Source of the DNA: Flavicella sp963932955
Lineage (GTDB): Bacteria > Bacteroidota > Bacteroidia > Flavobacteriales > Flavobacteriaceae
Direction of reading: 5' to 3'
Length of the DNA stretch: 64,000 nt
Assembly: GCA_963932955.1 (NCBI GenBank)
Contig: CAWVRK010000006.1
Location: 1 to 64,000, forward strand
A program made the position numbers and the translations under genes. Numbering within the stretch: the stretch's first letter is position 1; each line of letters begins with the position of its first letter. Shown here piece after piece: positions 23,985 to 33,241 of the stretch. The notes beneath the pieces were generated by a model. That model was not told the DNA's origin, did not search any database, and was given only the letters and a program-made list of their open reading frames with translations.

Positions 23985-26456
23985 TTGACATCCAAATTCA
24001 TTTTTAAAAAACCTCTTTTATTTCTCTTGCTGTTTGCAACCCAATTGTTATTGGCTCAAACAGCCTTTGTAAAAGGGACGGTCAAAAACAGCAAAAGAAT
24101 CCCGATTGAAGGAGTTGCTGTAAACTTTGACAGCATCAACGGAACCACTACCGACAAAAAAGGCCAATATTTCCTGACCATTCCCGCAAAAAAAGAACTG
24201 GTCCTTATATTCAAACACATCGCTCACAACACCTTGTACAAAGGTGTAAAAATCCCCAAAAATAAGACTTTTCGTTATTCACCCATACTCACCTTCAAAA
24301 CTGAAGAAATTGACGAAGTAACCATTCAAGACAAGCGAAAAACCGTGCAAGGATTGATGTCCATCAACAAATCCATTGTCAAAAAAATTCCGGGTATCAA
24401 TCCGGGTGTAGAAAATCTATTAATGACTTTTGCAGGGGTCAACAACAACAACGAACTGAGCACTCAATACAATGTAAGAGGAGGTAATTTTGACGAAAAC
24501 CTTGTCTATGTAAATGGCATTGAAATTTACAGGCCTTTTCTGGTTCGCTCAGGACAGCAAGAAGGCTTGAGTTTTGTCAATCCCGAAATGATACAAAACA
24601 TCGATTTTTCTGCAGGTGGCTTTCAAGCAAAATACGGAGACAAACTTTCCTCTGTTTTGGACATCAGTTATCGAAAACCCACAAAAACACAAACAAACAT
24701 CAACCTTAATCTGCTGGGAGGAAGTGCCACTTTTGAAGGGCGCTTTCTAAAAAAAAGGCTCTCAGCGATTTCAAGCTTTCGCTACCGAAACAATCATTTA
24801 TTGGTCAATACAAAAGATACTAAAACCAACTACAAACCCATGTTTGTGGATTTTCAAACCTTTGTGTCTTACAAAGTTTCAAACAAATTGAACCTTGACT
24901 TTTTGGGGAATTTCTCAAGCAACAACTACAATTACAAACCCTTGACACGAAGAACCCAGTTTGGCACACTGGACCAACCCATCGAACTGGTGGTCTTTTA
25001 CCAAGGAAATGAAAACGACAAATTCAATACCCTTTTTGGAGCCATCAATGCCACCTACAAACATTCTGAAAATCTTTCTCTTTCACTAACAACCTCCACT
25101 TACAACACCCAAGAAGAAGAGTTTTTTGACATCATCGGTGCTTATTCTTTGAACAAAACAAATACCGATGAAGACTCTCCAAATTTTGGAGAAACAGAAT
25201 TCAGCGAAGGAATTGGGGGGCAAATAAACCACTCTCGAAACGAATTGGACGCTTTGATCCAAAACATCCAACTCAGAATTGCGTCCAAAGAAGGAGATGT
25301 ACGTTACGAATTGGGAATGAAATTGCAAAGAGAAAACATTCTTGAAAGCATCAATGAATGGGAGTTGATTGACTCAACGGGGTTCTCCATCAGACCTTTG
25401 AACTCTGGCATTTCAAAAAACCAACCCGCCGAAACCTTTACAGGACCAATTGAGCCGTACCAATCCATTCGTGGCAACAACAACGTGAACATACAACGCT
25501 TTAGCGGCTTCCTACAATGGAGCAAAAAATCGGAATGGAGAACACACCAAGTATGGACCAATTTTGGAATCCGAACTCAATTTTGGAATGTAACATCAGG
25601 AGCTGTGACTTCAAAAACCCAAAGTACATTGAGTCCTCGAGGCCAAATCAGCATCAAACCCAATTGGGAAAAGGATGTGTTGTTTCGTTTTTCTGGAGGT
25701 TTGTACCACCAACCCCCCTCCTACAAAGAATTGAAAAACTACGAGGGTGAAATCGTAAAAGATGTCAAAGCTCAACAATCATTTCACCTCGTGCTGGCCA
25801 ACGACTACAGTTTTCAAATGTGGAATCGCCCTTTTAAAATGACCACAGAAATCTATTCAAAATCCTTAAAAGATGTAAACACTTATACCGTAGACAACGT
25901 CCGGATCCGTTACCGAGCAGACAACAATGCCACCGCATCAGCAGTTGGAATTGACCTTCGACTAAACGGGGAATTTGTCCCTGGAAATGAGAGCTGGGTG
26001 AGTATGGGCCTGTTAAAAACCACTGAAAACATCCAAGGTCAAGGCGACATTTCAAGACCTACAGACCAACGTTTCAAACTCGGGATTTTATTCCAAGATT
26101 ACGTGCCGAGCATGCCGGATTTAAAAGTGTACCTCAACCTTGTCTACAACTCTGGATTGCCCGGGGGAAGCCCCTCCTACAACGACCCTTATGCATATCA
26201 AGGAAGATTGCCCGGATACAAAAGAGCTGATGTTGGTTTTTCATACGTCTTTGTAGGACATAAAAAAACGTACAAAACCGGTTTTTTAAGTCAATTCCAA
26301 GAATTGGATCTCGGACTAGAAATTTTCAATATTTTTGACATTCGAAACAGCAATACCAATACCTGGGTAAGAGATGTATATACCAAACAAACTTATGGGG
26401 TTCCCAACTTTATGAGCAGCCGCGTGTTGAGTGCAAAATTACGAATGCGTTTTTAG
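23985..26456 (+). CDS. TonB-dependent outer-membrane receptor
   Basis: The 823-residue product has a signal peptide ending near LLLAQ (residue 25), a carboxypeptidase-regulatory-like beta domain (27-105), and a plug domain with MTFAGVNNNNELSTQYNVRGGNFDENLVYVNGIEIYRP, the typical Bacteroidota plug signature. The 22-strand barrel follows and ends on a C-terminal Phe (LRMRF). It should import a ligand using TonB energy; the ligand is unknown and no SusD partner is present. The start is a TTG six bases after the stop of the M23 gene, with no in-frame ATG before the signal peptide. Confidence 0.92.
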   Translation: MTSKFIFKKPLLFLLLFATQLLLAQTAFVKGTVKNSKRIPIEGVAVNFDSINGTTTDKKGQYFLTIPAKKELVLIFKHIAHNTLYKGVKIPKNKTFRYSPILTFKTEEIDEVTIQDKRKTVQGLMSINKSIVKKIPGINPGVENLLMTFAGVNNNNELSTQYNVRGGNFDENLVYVNGIEIYRPFLVRSGQQEGLSFVNPEMIQNIDFSAGGFQAKYGDKLSSVLDISYRKPTKTQTNINLNLLGGSATFEGRFLKKRLSAISSFRYRNNHLLVNTKDTKTNYKPMFVDFQTFVSYKVSNKLNLDFLGNFSSNNYNYKPLTRRTQFGTLDQPIELVVFYQGNENDKFNTLFGAINATYKHSENLSLSLTTSTYNTQEEEFFDIIGAYSLNKTNTDEDSPNFGETEFSEGIGGQINHSRNELDALIQNIQLRIASKEGDVRYELGMKLQRENILESINEWELIDSTGFSIRPLNSGISKNQPAETFTGPIEPYQSIRGNNNVNIQRFSGFLQWSKKSEWRTHQVWTNFGIRTQFWNVTSGAVTSKTQSTLSPRGQISIKPNWEKDVLFRFSGGLYHQPPSYKELKNYEGEIVKDVKAQQSFHLVLANDYSFQMWNRPFKMTTEIYSKSLKDVNTYTVDNVRIRYRADNNATASAVGIDLRLNGEFVPGNESWVSMGLLKTTENIQGQGDISRPTDQRFKLGILFQDYVPSMPDLKVYLNLVYNSGLPGGSPSYNDPYAYQGRLPGYKRADVGFSYVFVGHKKTYKTGFLSQFQELDLGLEIFNIFDIRNSNTNTWVRDVYTKQTYGVPNFMSSRVLSAKLRMRF

Positions 26457-26480
26457 ACCTGTGCCCCCTCATCAGATTCC

Positions 26481-26522
26481 AAAAAAAAAATGACTTCACT
26501 GTGTGACCACACAGCAAAATCA
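26481..26522 (-). terminator. Intrinsic terminator of bcp
   Basis: TGACTTCACTGTGTG (26491-26505) and CACACAGCAAAATCA (26508-26522) pair along their length with a few G-T wobbles. On the minus strand the stem is followed at once by ten T residues (26490-26481). It lies 34 bases downstream of the bcp stop. Confidence 0.8.
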
Positions 26523-26555
26523 TCCTTGCATTCCTCAAAAAAAACTTGTTAAAAA

Positions 26556-27011
26556 TTACTCCGAAAAAATCTGTGAACTGTGTTCTTTCGTTTTCACCTT
26601 ACTGATGACATTTTCAATGATCCCTTGTTCGTCAATGACAAAAGTGGTTCTGTGAATGCCCTCGTATTCTCTTCCCATAAACTTTTTTGGGCCCCATACG
26701 CCAAAAGCCTGAATAACACTTTTGTCTTCATCTGCCAACAATGGGAAAGGAAATTCGTACTTATCAATCCAATTTTGTTGTTTTTTAGCACTGTCCGCAC
26801 TGGCTCCCAAGACAGCATACCCTTTGGTCAAAAAGGATTGGTAATTGTCTCGCAAGTCACAAGCTTCCATCGTACAGCCAGGTGTATTGGCTTTGGGATA
26901 GAAAAACAAGACGAGTTTTTTTCCTTGATAATCTGACAAAGAAACGGTATTTCCTTTGTTGTCCAAGGCACTAAAATTTGGAGCTTTGTCTCCACTTTGT
27001 AAAGTAGTCAT
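26556..27011 (-). CDS. bcp: Thiol peroxidase, Bcp-type peroxiredoxin
   Basis: Bcp/PrxQ reduces hydrogen peroxide and organic peroxides with electrons from thioredoxin. The 151-residue product has the thioredoxin-fold start GDKAPNFSALD, the active-site segment YPKANTPGCTMEACDL with peroxidatic Cys46 and the second Cys51 (the C45/C50 pair of E. coli Bcp), and WGPKKFMGREYEGIHRTTFVID further on. Length is standard. It is monocistronic, transcribed toward the TonB-receptor gene, and has its own strong terminator. Confidence 0.95.
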   Translation of the reverse strand: MTTLQSGDKAPNFSALDNKGNTVSLSDYQGKKLVLFFYPKANTPGCTMEACDLRDNYQSFLTKGYAVLGASADSAKKQQNWIDKYEFPFPLLADEDKSVIQAFGVWGPKKFMGREYEGIHRTTFVIDEQGIIENVISKVKTKEHSSQIFSE

Positions 27012-27160
27012 ATTGTTAAATTTAAAAAAGGGAAGTTAAAGAGTAAAATCTACAATTGAAACTGTTTGAAGGAAATTTTAAAAAAAGAAAAACGCTTTCA
27101 TAATTTCAACCCTGTGAAACACAAAAATAGTCGTATTTTTAAGCTCCTAAAATAGCCGGA

Positions 27161-27811
27161 ATGAACAAGCAAGAAAAAGTGAAATTTGTCATCGATACTC
27201 TGGAAAAACTATATCCCGAAACACCCATACCCTTAGACCACAAAGATCCGTATACCTTGTTGATTGCCGTATTGCTATCTGCACAAAGCACCGATGCGCG
27301 TGTAAACACCATCACACCACTTCTCTTTGCCAAAGCCGACAACCCAAACGACATGGTAAGATTGACTGTGGAAGAAATTCGAGCCATCATCAGGCCAGTG
27401 GGTCTCTCCCCCATGAAGTCCAAAGGAATTTATGGCTTGTCAAAAATTATTCTTGAAAAACACGGAGGTAAAGTCCCTGCTGATTTTGATGCTTTGGAAG
27501 CTTTGCCAGCCGTAGGACACAAAACAGCAAGTGTGGTGATGAGCCAAGCTTTTGGCATCCCTGCATTTGCAGTGGACACACACATACACAGGCTGATGTA
27601 TCGATGGAACCTCTCCAACGGTAAGAATGTGGTGCAAACCGAAAGAGATGCCAAACGTCTCTTCCCCAAAGAAACTTGGAACAAGCTGCATTTGCAAATT
27701 ATTTTTTATGGAAGGGAATACTCGCCTGCGCGGGGATGGGACTTGGAAAAAGATGTAATCACCAAAACCATTGGTAGAAAATCCGTCATCAACAGCCATA
27801 CAAAAAAATAA
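27161..27811 (+). CDS. nth: Endonuclease III, lacking the iron-sulfur cluster
   Basis: Nth is a DNA glycosylase/AP lyase that removes oxidised pyrimidines. The 216-residue product has the helix-hairpin-helix LPAVGHKTASVV with catalytic Lys121 and the Asp139 of VDTHIHRL. The C-terminal four-cysteine cluster loop of E. coli Nth is replaced by YGREYSPARGWDLEKD, and the whole protein contains no cysteine at all. I recall the same cluster-less form in other flavobacteria, so this is probably a clade trait rather than damage. A near-consensus element TATTTTTA lies at 27134-27141, and the gene converges on the acetyltransferase gene. Confidence 0.93.
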   Translation: MNKQEKVKFVIDTLEKLYPETPIPLDHKDPYTLLIAVLLSAQSTDARVNTITPLLFAKADNPNDMVRLTVEEIRAIIRPVGLSPMKSKGIYGLSKIILEKHGGKVPADFDALEALPAVGHKTASVVMSQAFGIPAFAVDTHIHRLMYRWNLSNGKNVVQTERDAKRLFPKETWNKLHLQIIFYGREYSPARGWDLEKDVITKTIGRKSVINSHTKK

Positions 27812-27837
27812 ATCGCTGGCACTTCAACAAGGTTTAC

Positions 27838-28293
27838 TCAACTTTTAAGCATCCCGATATGTAGAGTGCCATCTTCTAAGTAAGAACTTCCATCCGCGGT
27901 AAAACCATGAGACTCATAAAATTTTTGCAGATGCAATTGCGCAGATATTTTAACGATTCTATAGTTGAAATGGCTTTCAATTGCAGCAATTGAATAATTC
28001 ACCAAGTCGTGGCCATACGTTTGTTTTCGTTCCTTTTTAGACACAACAACTCTTCCAATGACCGCCTCCTTAAAATAGTTTCCTCGGTTGGAAATCCGAG
28101 AATAGGCAACGAGTTCCTGATCTTTTAAGCCAAGAATGTGCATTGCTTCTTGATCTTTGGCATCCATGTCTTGGTAAATAAATGTTTGCTCTAGGACAAA
28201 CACTTCAGAGCGCAGCCTAAGAACAGCATACAATTCATGTAAAGTAAAGTCTTCAAATTTTTTTACAACAAATTGAATGTCGGTGGGATACAT
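27838..28293 (-). CDS. GNAT acetyltransferase, ElaA-like
   Basis: This 151-residue GNAT-fold protein matches the ElaA type. It has LHELYAVLRLRSEVFVLEQTFIYQDMDAKD near the start, HILGL, and the acetyl-CoA region VIGRVVVSKKERKQTYGHDLV (about 78-98), where the usual Q/RxxGxG/A loop is modified. It ends FYESHGF and a further 20 residues. Its substrate is unknown. It stands alone between nth and parC. Confidence 0.85.
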   Translation of the reverse strand: MYPTDIQFVVKKFEDFTLHELYAVLRLRSEVFVLEQTFIYQDMDAKDQEAMHILGLKDQELVAYSRISNRGNYFKEAVIGRVVVSKKERKQTYGHDLVNYSIAAIESHFNYRIVKISAQLHLQKFYESHGFTADGSSYLEDGTLHIGMLKS

Positions 28294-28417
28294 AAAAACA
28301 AGTATCTATAGGATCGTATCGGTTTTTTATTGAATGGCAGGCTCAAAAGAAACCAAAAACTATGTCCTTCTTTATAGAAATGAGGGATCCAATACTTTTA
28401 CCGTTCTTAGAATTTTA

Positions 28418-30991
28418 TCAAAACAAGGTTGTTTGTGAATCCTCTTTGTCTAAAAAATGTTCTTCTTCCACTTCAATCGCCTCCAACACTGGCGGAGTAT
28501 AGGGATGGGGCTCCAAAAGATTCACCTGTTTTATTTTTTCCTCAGTAAATTGATTTCCGATCGCCTTGATTCCTTTTACAGCGATGAACTCTTCCAAATC
28601 CAAGACCTTATTTTCCAAGCTTCGTTTGGAAAAAACAACTTCTACATTGGGTCGATAATCCGATACGACAATTTGCAATTGGGATTTTGGGTGTTCCGAA
28701 ATAAAACGCTCTTCCTTTTCTGGGGCATCAATGACAAAGCGTTTTACGTAATACTTTGCTTTTTCTCCTTCAAAATAAATTGCAGAAATGGGTTTGATCG
28801 GATCCCATTTTTCCAGTAGAATCATGTCGTCTTCAAAATGACAGTTCAAAGCAGGTGTCATGGTTTTGATCATTCCTGACTGGGTGGCGATTAACAACAT
28901 GTCTTCTGCTGTAAACTCACCTAGCAATTCTCCTCTTTGGTCTACATTCAAGCGTTGAACAGCATCGTCAAACCATATTTTTCGAGGTTTTAAAGTAGAG
29001 ACACCCGCAGATTTGAATTCGATTTTTTTAATGGGGAATTTACTAACCAAATTGCCTTTGGAACCTCGTCCTTTGATCAACAATTCAGAAAAATCTATGT
29101 CCCATTTTAATTTTTTAACACTGCCCACAGCTCTTAGGTTTACAGTCACCATTTCTGCTTCTCCGTTTGGATTGGCCGTAAAATAGTGAACTACGGATCC
29201 TTTGTTTCCAGCTGTCAACACATACTCTTTGTCACGTGTGACTCCGGTCACTGTAAAGCGTTTCATATAACTCGGTCCCGATTTTCCGTCGCGATACATC
29301 ATGTTGTACACGGTGCGCTTGTCTCCTTTTTTGAAAATTGCAATGTGGATGATGTCTTTTCCTACAAAAGTTTTGGAAGCAACCTTAGTCACTAAAAGGC
29401 TACCGTCTTTTCTAAAAACAATGACATCGTCTATATCGGCACAATCCGTTACATAAGTATCCCTTTTTAGTGAGGTTCCGACAAACCCTTCTTCTTTGTT
29501 TACGTAAAGTTTGGTGTTTCGCATGACGACTTTGGTGGCCACAATGTCATCAAAAACTCGAATTTCAGTCTTGCGTTCTCTGCCTTTGCCATAGTTGCTC
29601 TTTAACTTCTGAAAATAGGCGATGCTGTAATCGATCAAATGATTAAGATGGTTTTGAACCTCCGCAATTTTTCCTTCCAAAGCTTCAAGTAATTTTAGGG
29701 CTTTGTCTGTATCAAACTTTGAGATTCTTTTGATGCGAATTTCTGTCAAACGCAAAATATCCTCCTCAGTCACGTTGCGTTTGAGGTTTTTTGTAAAAGG
29801 CGCCAATCCACTGTCAATTGCTTTGAGAACACCTTCCCATGTTTCTTCTTGCTCAATATCACGGTATATTCTATTTTCAATAAAGATGCGTTCCAAAGAA
29901 GCAAAATGCCATTGCTCCTGCAATTCAGAGAGCTGAATCTCCAATTCCCGCTTTAGCAAGTGAACGGTATGGTCTGTAGAAATTTTCAACAACTCAGAGA
30001 CACCTATAAAAATAGGTTTGTGCTTTTCAATAATGCAACTTAATGGCGAAATCGAGCTCTCGCAATTGGTAAACGCATACAAGGCGTCAATGGTTGTGTC
30101 CGGAGATACATTTGGCGGCAGGTGGATGAGAATTTCTACTTCAGCGGCTGTATTGTCCTCTATCTTTTTGATTTTTATTTTTCCTTTGTCATTTGCTTTT
30201 AGAATGGAATCGATCAAAGACGAAGTGGTGGTACCATAGGGAATCTCATTGATGACCAAGGTTTTCTTATCCAATTGGTTGATTCGAGCGCGTACACGTA
30301 CCTTTCCGCCTCTCTTACCATCGTTGTAATTGGTGAAATCTGCAATACCTCCCGTAAGAAAATCGGGAACAATTTTAAAGTTGCGTCCCTTGAGGTATTT
30401 GACAGAAGCTTCAATCAATTCTATAAAATTGTGAGGCAATACTTTGGTCGAAAGCCCTACGGCGATCCCTTCTGCTCCCTGTGCCAATAACAAAGGGAAT
30501 TTTACGGGCAAATGAATCGGTTCTTTGCGCCTTCCATCATAGGAAGCTTGCCAATGGGTTGTTTTGGGATTGAAAATAACCTCAGATGCAAATTTGGAAA
30601 GACGTGCTTCAATGTATCGGGAGGCTGCTGCCCGGTCTCCAGTAAGGATGTTTCCCCAGTTTCCTTGCATGTCAATCAACAATTCCTTTTGCCCCAGTTG
30701 TACCATCGCATCTGCAATGGAAGCATCTCCGTGAGGATGGTACTGCATGGTATGTCCAACCAAGTTGGCAACCTTGTTGTAGCGCCCATCGTCCAAATCC
30801 TTCATGGATTGCATAATCCGGCGCTGAACAGGCTTGAAACCGTCGTCCAAAGCGGGAACGGCTCTTTCTAAAATAACATAGGAGGCATAGTCCAAGAACC
30901 ATTCCTTGTACATACCCGTTACTTTGGTAAGGGTCTCACCTGTTTGATTTTCTTCAAACTCGTTTGCTTCTGAATCGATTTCTTCTTGCAT
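28418..30991 (-). CDS. parC: DNA topoisomerase IV subunit A
   Basis: Subunit A cuts and rejoins DNA in the type IIA topoisomerase that unlinks daughter chromosomes. The 857-residue product has the breakage-reunion domain with YHPHGDASIADAM (84-96) and active-site Tyr126 in AAASRYIEARL, then a long coiled-coil arm. The C-terminal beta-propeller-like part is degenerate and lacks a gyrase-type GQRGG box, which favours ParC over GyrA. It follows parE on the same strand after about 130 bases, which also favours topoisomerase IV. Confidence 0.93.
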   Translation of the reverse strand: MQEEIDSEANEFEENQTGETLTKVTGMYKEWFLDYASYVILERAVPALDDGFKPVQRRIMQSMKDLDDGRYNKVANLVGHTMQYHPHGDASIADAMVQLGQKELLIDMQGNWGNILTGDRAAASRYIEARLSKFASEVIFNPKTTHWQASYDGRRKEPIHLPVKFPLLLAQGAEGIAVGLSTKVLPHNFIELIEASVKYLKGRNFKIVPDFLTGGIADFTNYNDGKRGGKVRVRARINQLDKKTLVINEIPYGTTTSSLIDSILKANDKGKIKIKKIEDNTAAEVEILIHLPPNVSPDTTIDALYAFTNCESSISPLSCIIEKHKPIFIGVSELLKISTDHTVHLLKRELEIQLSELQEQWHFASLERIFIENRIYRDIEQEETWEGVLKAIDSGLAPFTKNLKRNVTEEDILRLTEIRIKRISKFDTDKALKLLEALEGKIAEVQNHLNHLIDYSIAYFQKLKSNYGKGRERKTEIRVFDDIVATKVVMRNTKLYVNKEEGFVGTSLKRDTYVTDCADIDDVIVFRKDGSLLVTKVASKTFVGKDIIHIAIFKKGDKRTVYNMMYRDGKSGPSYMKRFTVTGVTRDKEYVLTAGNKGSVVHYFTANPNGEAEMVTVNLRAVGSVKKLKWDIDFSELLIKGRGSKGNLVSKFPIKKIEFKSAGVSTLKPRKIWFDDAVQRLNVDQRGELLGEFTAEDMLLIATQSGMIKTMTPALNCHFEDDMILLEKWDPIKPISAIYFEGEKAKYYVKRFVIDAPEKEERFISEHPKSQLQIVVSDYRPNVEVVFSKRSLENKVLDLEEFIAVKGIKAIGNQFTEEKIKQVNLLEPHPYTPPVLEAIEVEEEHFLDKEDSQTTLF

Positions 30992-31123
30992 GTTGCTAAT
31001 GGGTATCTACAGATTCTAAAGTCACAATGCTTTTGTGCTGTTTGCCTGTGTTTAAAACTGCGTTTTCACAAATTTTATTTTCGTTGTATGTACTTTACTT
31101 GTTCGTGTGAATGAAGCGAAAGA

Positions 31124-32974
31124 TCAATCCACGGCATCCAATTCTACTTTTAAATTTTCAATGATAAATTTCTGACGGTCAGGAGTGTTTTTACCCATAT
31201 AAAATTCCAATAGTTTTTCTATGGACATTTCCTTGTCCAACAGGACCGGATCCAAACGAATGTTGTCCCCGATAAAATGGACAAACTCATTGGGAGAGAT
31301 TTCACCAAGCCCTTTAAAACGAGTGATCTCTGGTTTTCCGCTGAGCTTTTTAAGTGCTATTTGGCGCTCTTTATCAGAATAGCAATAAATGGTTTCTTTT
31401 TTGTTTCGCACACGGAACAGGGGCGTTTCCAAGATGTACAAATGCCCTTCTTTGATGACTTCAGGAAAAAACTGCAAAAAGAAGGTGATCAACAACAAAC
31501 GAATGTGCATCCCATCGACATCGGCATCCGTGGCGATGACAATGTTGTTGTACCTCAGGTCTCCCAAACTTTCTTCGATGTTCAAAGCCGCTTGTAACAG
31601 GTTGAATTCTTCGTTTTCATAAACCACTTTTTTGTTCATACCGTAGGAATTCAAGGGCTTTCCTTTCAGACTAAAAACGGCTTGGGTGTTTACATTCCTA
31701 GACTTCGTGATGGACCCACTCGCTGAATCTCCCTCCGTGATAAAAAGGGTGGTGTCGAGTCGGTTGTCTTTTTTCAAATCTCCAAGGTGTACCCGGCAAT
31801 CTCTTAATTTTTTATTGTGAAGATTTGCTTTTTTGGCGCGTTCTCTAGCCAATTTCCGCACACCTGAAAGCTCTTTTCGTTCCCTTTCCGCTTGGAGTAT
31901 TTTTCGTTGTATTTGCTCAGCTGTATCTGGATTTTTATGAAGGTAATTGTCCAGGTTGGTTTTGATAAAGTCGTTGATGAACGTTCGAACCGTTGGCAAT
32001 CCTCCTCCCATATCTGTGGACCCCAATTTGGTTTTGGTTTGGCTCTCAAAGACGGGTTCCATCACTTTGATACTGATGGCGGAAACGATGGATTTTCGGA
32101 TGTCAGAAGCTTCAAAGGTTTTTCCGTAAAACTCACGAATGGTCTTAACGACAGCTTCGCGAAATGCCACTAGATGGGTTCCACCTTGAGTGGTATGCTG
32201 GCCATTGACAAAAGAGTGGTATTCCTCGCTGTACTGTGTCTTGCTGTGGGTCATCGCCAATTCAATATCGACTGATTTCAAGTGAATGATTGGGTAAGAC
32301 ATGTCCTCTTCAGAGATGGTTTCTTCCAACAAATCTTTCAATCCATTTTCTGAAAAATATTTTTCACCGTTGAAAACGATTGTCAAGCCCGTGTTCAAAT
32401 ACACGTAATTTTTGATCATTTTGACCACGTATTCACTTCGGAACTTGTAGTTGTTGAAAATATTGGAATCTGGTGTAAAGGAAACCCGAGTCCCCCTGCG
32501 CTGACTAGAATCTTCAGGGGCTGTTTGTTCTTGTAAAACCCCTTTTTCAAAATCTGCAGCAACTGTTTTTCCGTCTCTAATGGACTGCACTCTGAAGGAT
32601 GATGACAAAGCGTTGACTGCCTTGGTTCCAACGCCGTTTAGCCCCACAGATTTTTTAAAAGCTTTGGAATCGTATTTTCCTCCGGTATTCATTTTGGAAA
32701 CCACATCCACTACTTTTCCCAAGGGAATCCCACGGCCGTAATCCCGAATCGTCACCGTTTGCTCTTTGATGGAAACTTCAATGGTCTTACCGGCATTCAT
32801 GACAAACTCATCGATGGAGTTGTCCAAAACCTCTTTGATTAGAATGTAAATTCCATCGTCTTGAGAAGTCCCATCTCCCAATTTTCCAATGTACATTCCA
32901 GGTCGCATCCTGATATGTTCTTTCCAATCCAGTGATCGGATATTGTCTTCTGTATAAGTAGTTTCTTGTGCCAT
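31124..32974 (-). CDS. parE: DNA topoisomerase IV subunit B
   Basis: ParE supplies ATP hydrolysis for topoisomerase IV. The 616-residue product has the GHKL ATP site (EVLDNSIDEF near 50, IRDYGRGIPLG near 75, NGVGTKAVNALS near 115), and the TOPRIM motifs EGDSASGS (near 418) and DADVDGMHIRLLL (near 491). The length matches ParE/short GyrB forms. It is the first gene of the parE-parC unit and divergent from purB; a near-consensus TATTTTAG element lies about 35 bases upstream on the minus strand. Confidence 0.94.
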   Translation of the reverse strand: MAQETTYTEDNIRSLDWKEHIRMRPGMYIGKLGDGTSQDDGIYILIKEVLDNSIDEFVMNAGKTIEVSIKEQTVTIRDYGRGIPLGKVVDVVSKMNTGGKYDSKAFKKSVGLNGVGTKAVNALSSSFRVQSIRDGKTVAADFEKGVLQEQTAPEDSSQRRGTRVSFTPDSNIFNNYKFRSEYVVKMIKNYVYLNTGLTIVFNGEKYFSENGLKDLLEETISEEDMSYPIIHLKSVDIELAMTHSKTQYSEEYHSFVNGQHTTQGGTHLVAFREAVVKTIREFYGKTFEASDIRKSIVSAISIKVMEPVFESQTKTKLGSTDMGGGLPTVRTFINDFIKTNLDNYLHKNPDTAEQIQRKILQAERERKELSGVRKLARERAKKANLHNKKLRDCRVHLGDLKKDNRLDTTLFITEGDSASGSITKSRNVNTQAVFSLKGKPLNSYGMNKKVVYENEEFNLLQAALNIEESLGDLRYNNIVIATDADVDGMHIRLLLITFFLQFFPEVIKEGHLYILETPLFRVRNKKETIYCYSDKERQIALKKLSGKPEITRFKGLGEISPNEFVHFIGDNIRLDPVLLDKEMSIEKLLEFYMGKNTPDRQKFIIENLKVELDAVD

Positions 32975-33211
32975 CTAATAATTTGAGTCCTTGAAGTGTT
33001 GCTAAAATACTATTTTAGATAGAATCTCAAAAGGGGATACTAAATAATTTTCAACAACATTTGACTATCAAATTGTTGAAAAAAACTTGATAAACATCAA
33101 ATTGACAATTGAAAGCAGGGGCTTTTTTTAAATTCCTAAAAACAAAGCCATCAACTACTACTCTTGTCTCAACTTTCTCCATAGAGACGCTTTTATTTCT
33201 TTAGATTTGTG

Positions 33212-33219
33212 TATTTTTG
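33212..33219 (+). promoter_or_regulatory. -7 promoter element of purB
   Basis: TATTTTTG, exact TAnnTTTG, 22 bases before the purB ATG at 33242. It rules against an upstream in-frame start at 33209. Confidence 0.5.
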
Positions 33220-33241
33220 CACTTCATTTCAATTCAAAACA

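Noticed and set aside
22282..26456. M23 peptidase and TonB receptor as a polysaccharide utilisation locus
   Set aside because: There is no SusD, no glycoside hydrolase and no regulator; the receptor has no SusC-specific features I can point to.
28418..32974. Gyrase instead of topoisomerase IV
   Set aside because: The B and A genes are adjacent in parE-parC order, subunit B is short, and the A subunit has no GyrA-box; I judge topoisomerase IV more likely.
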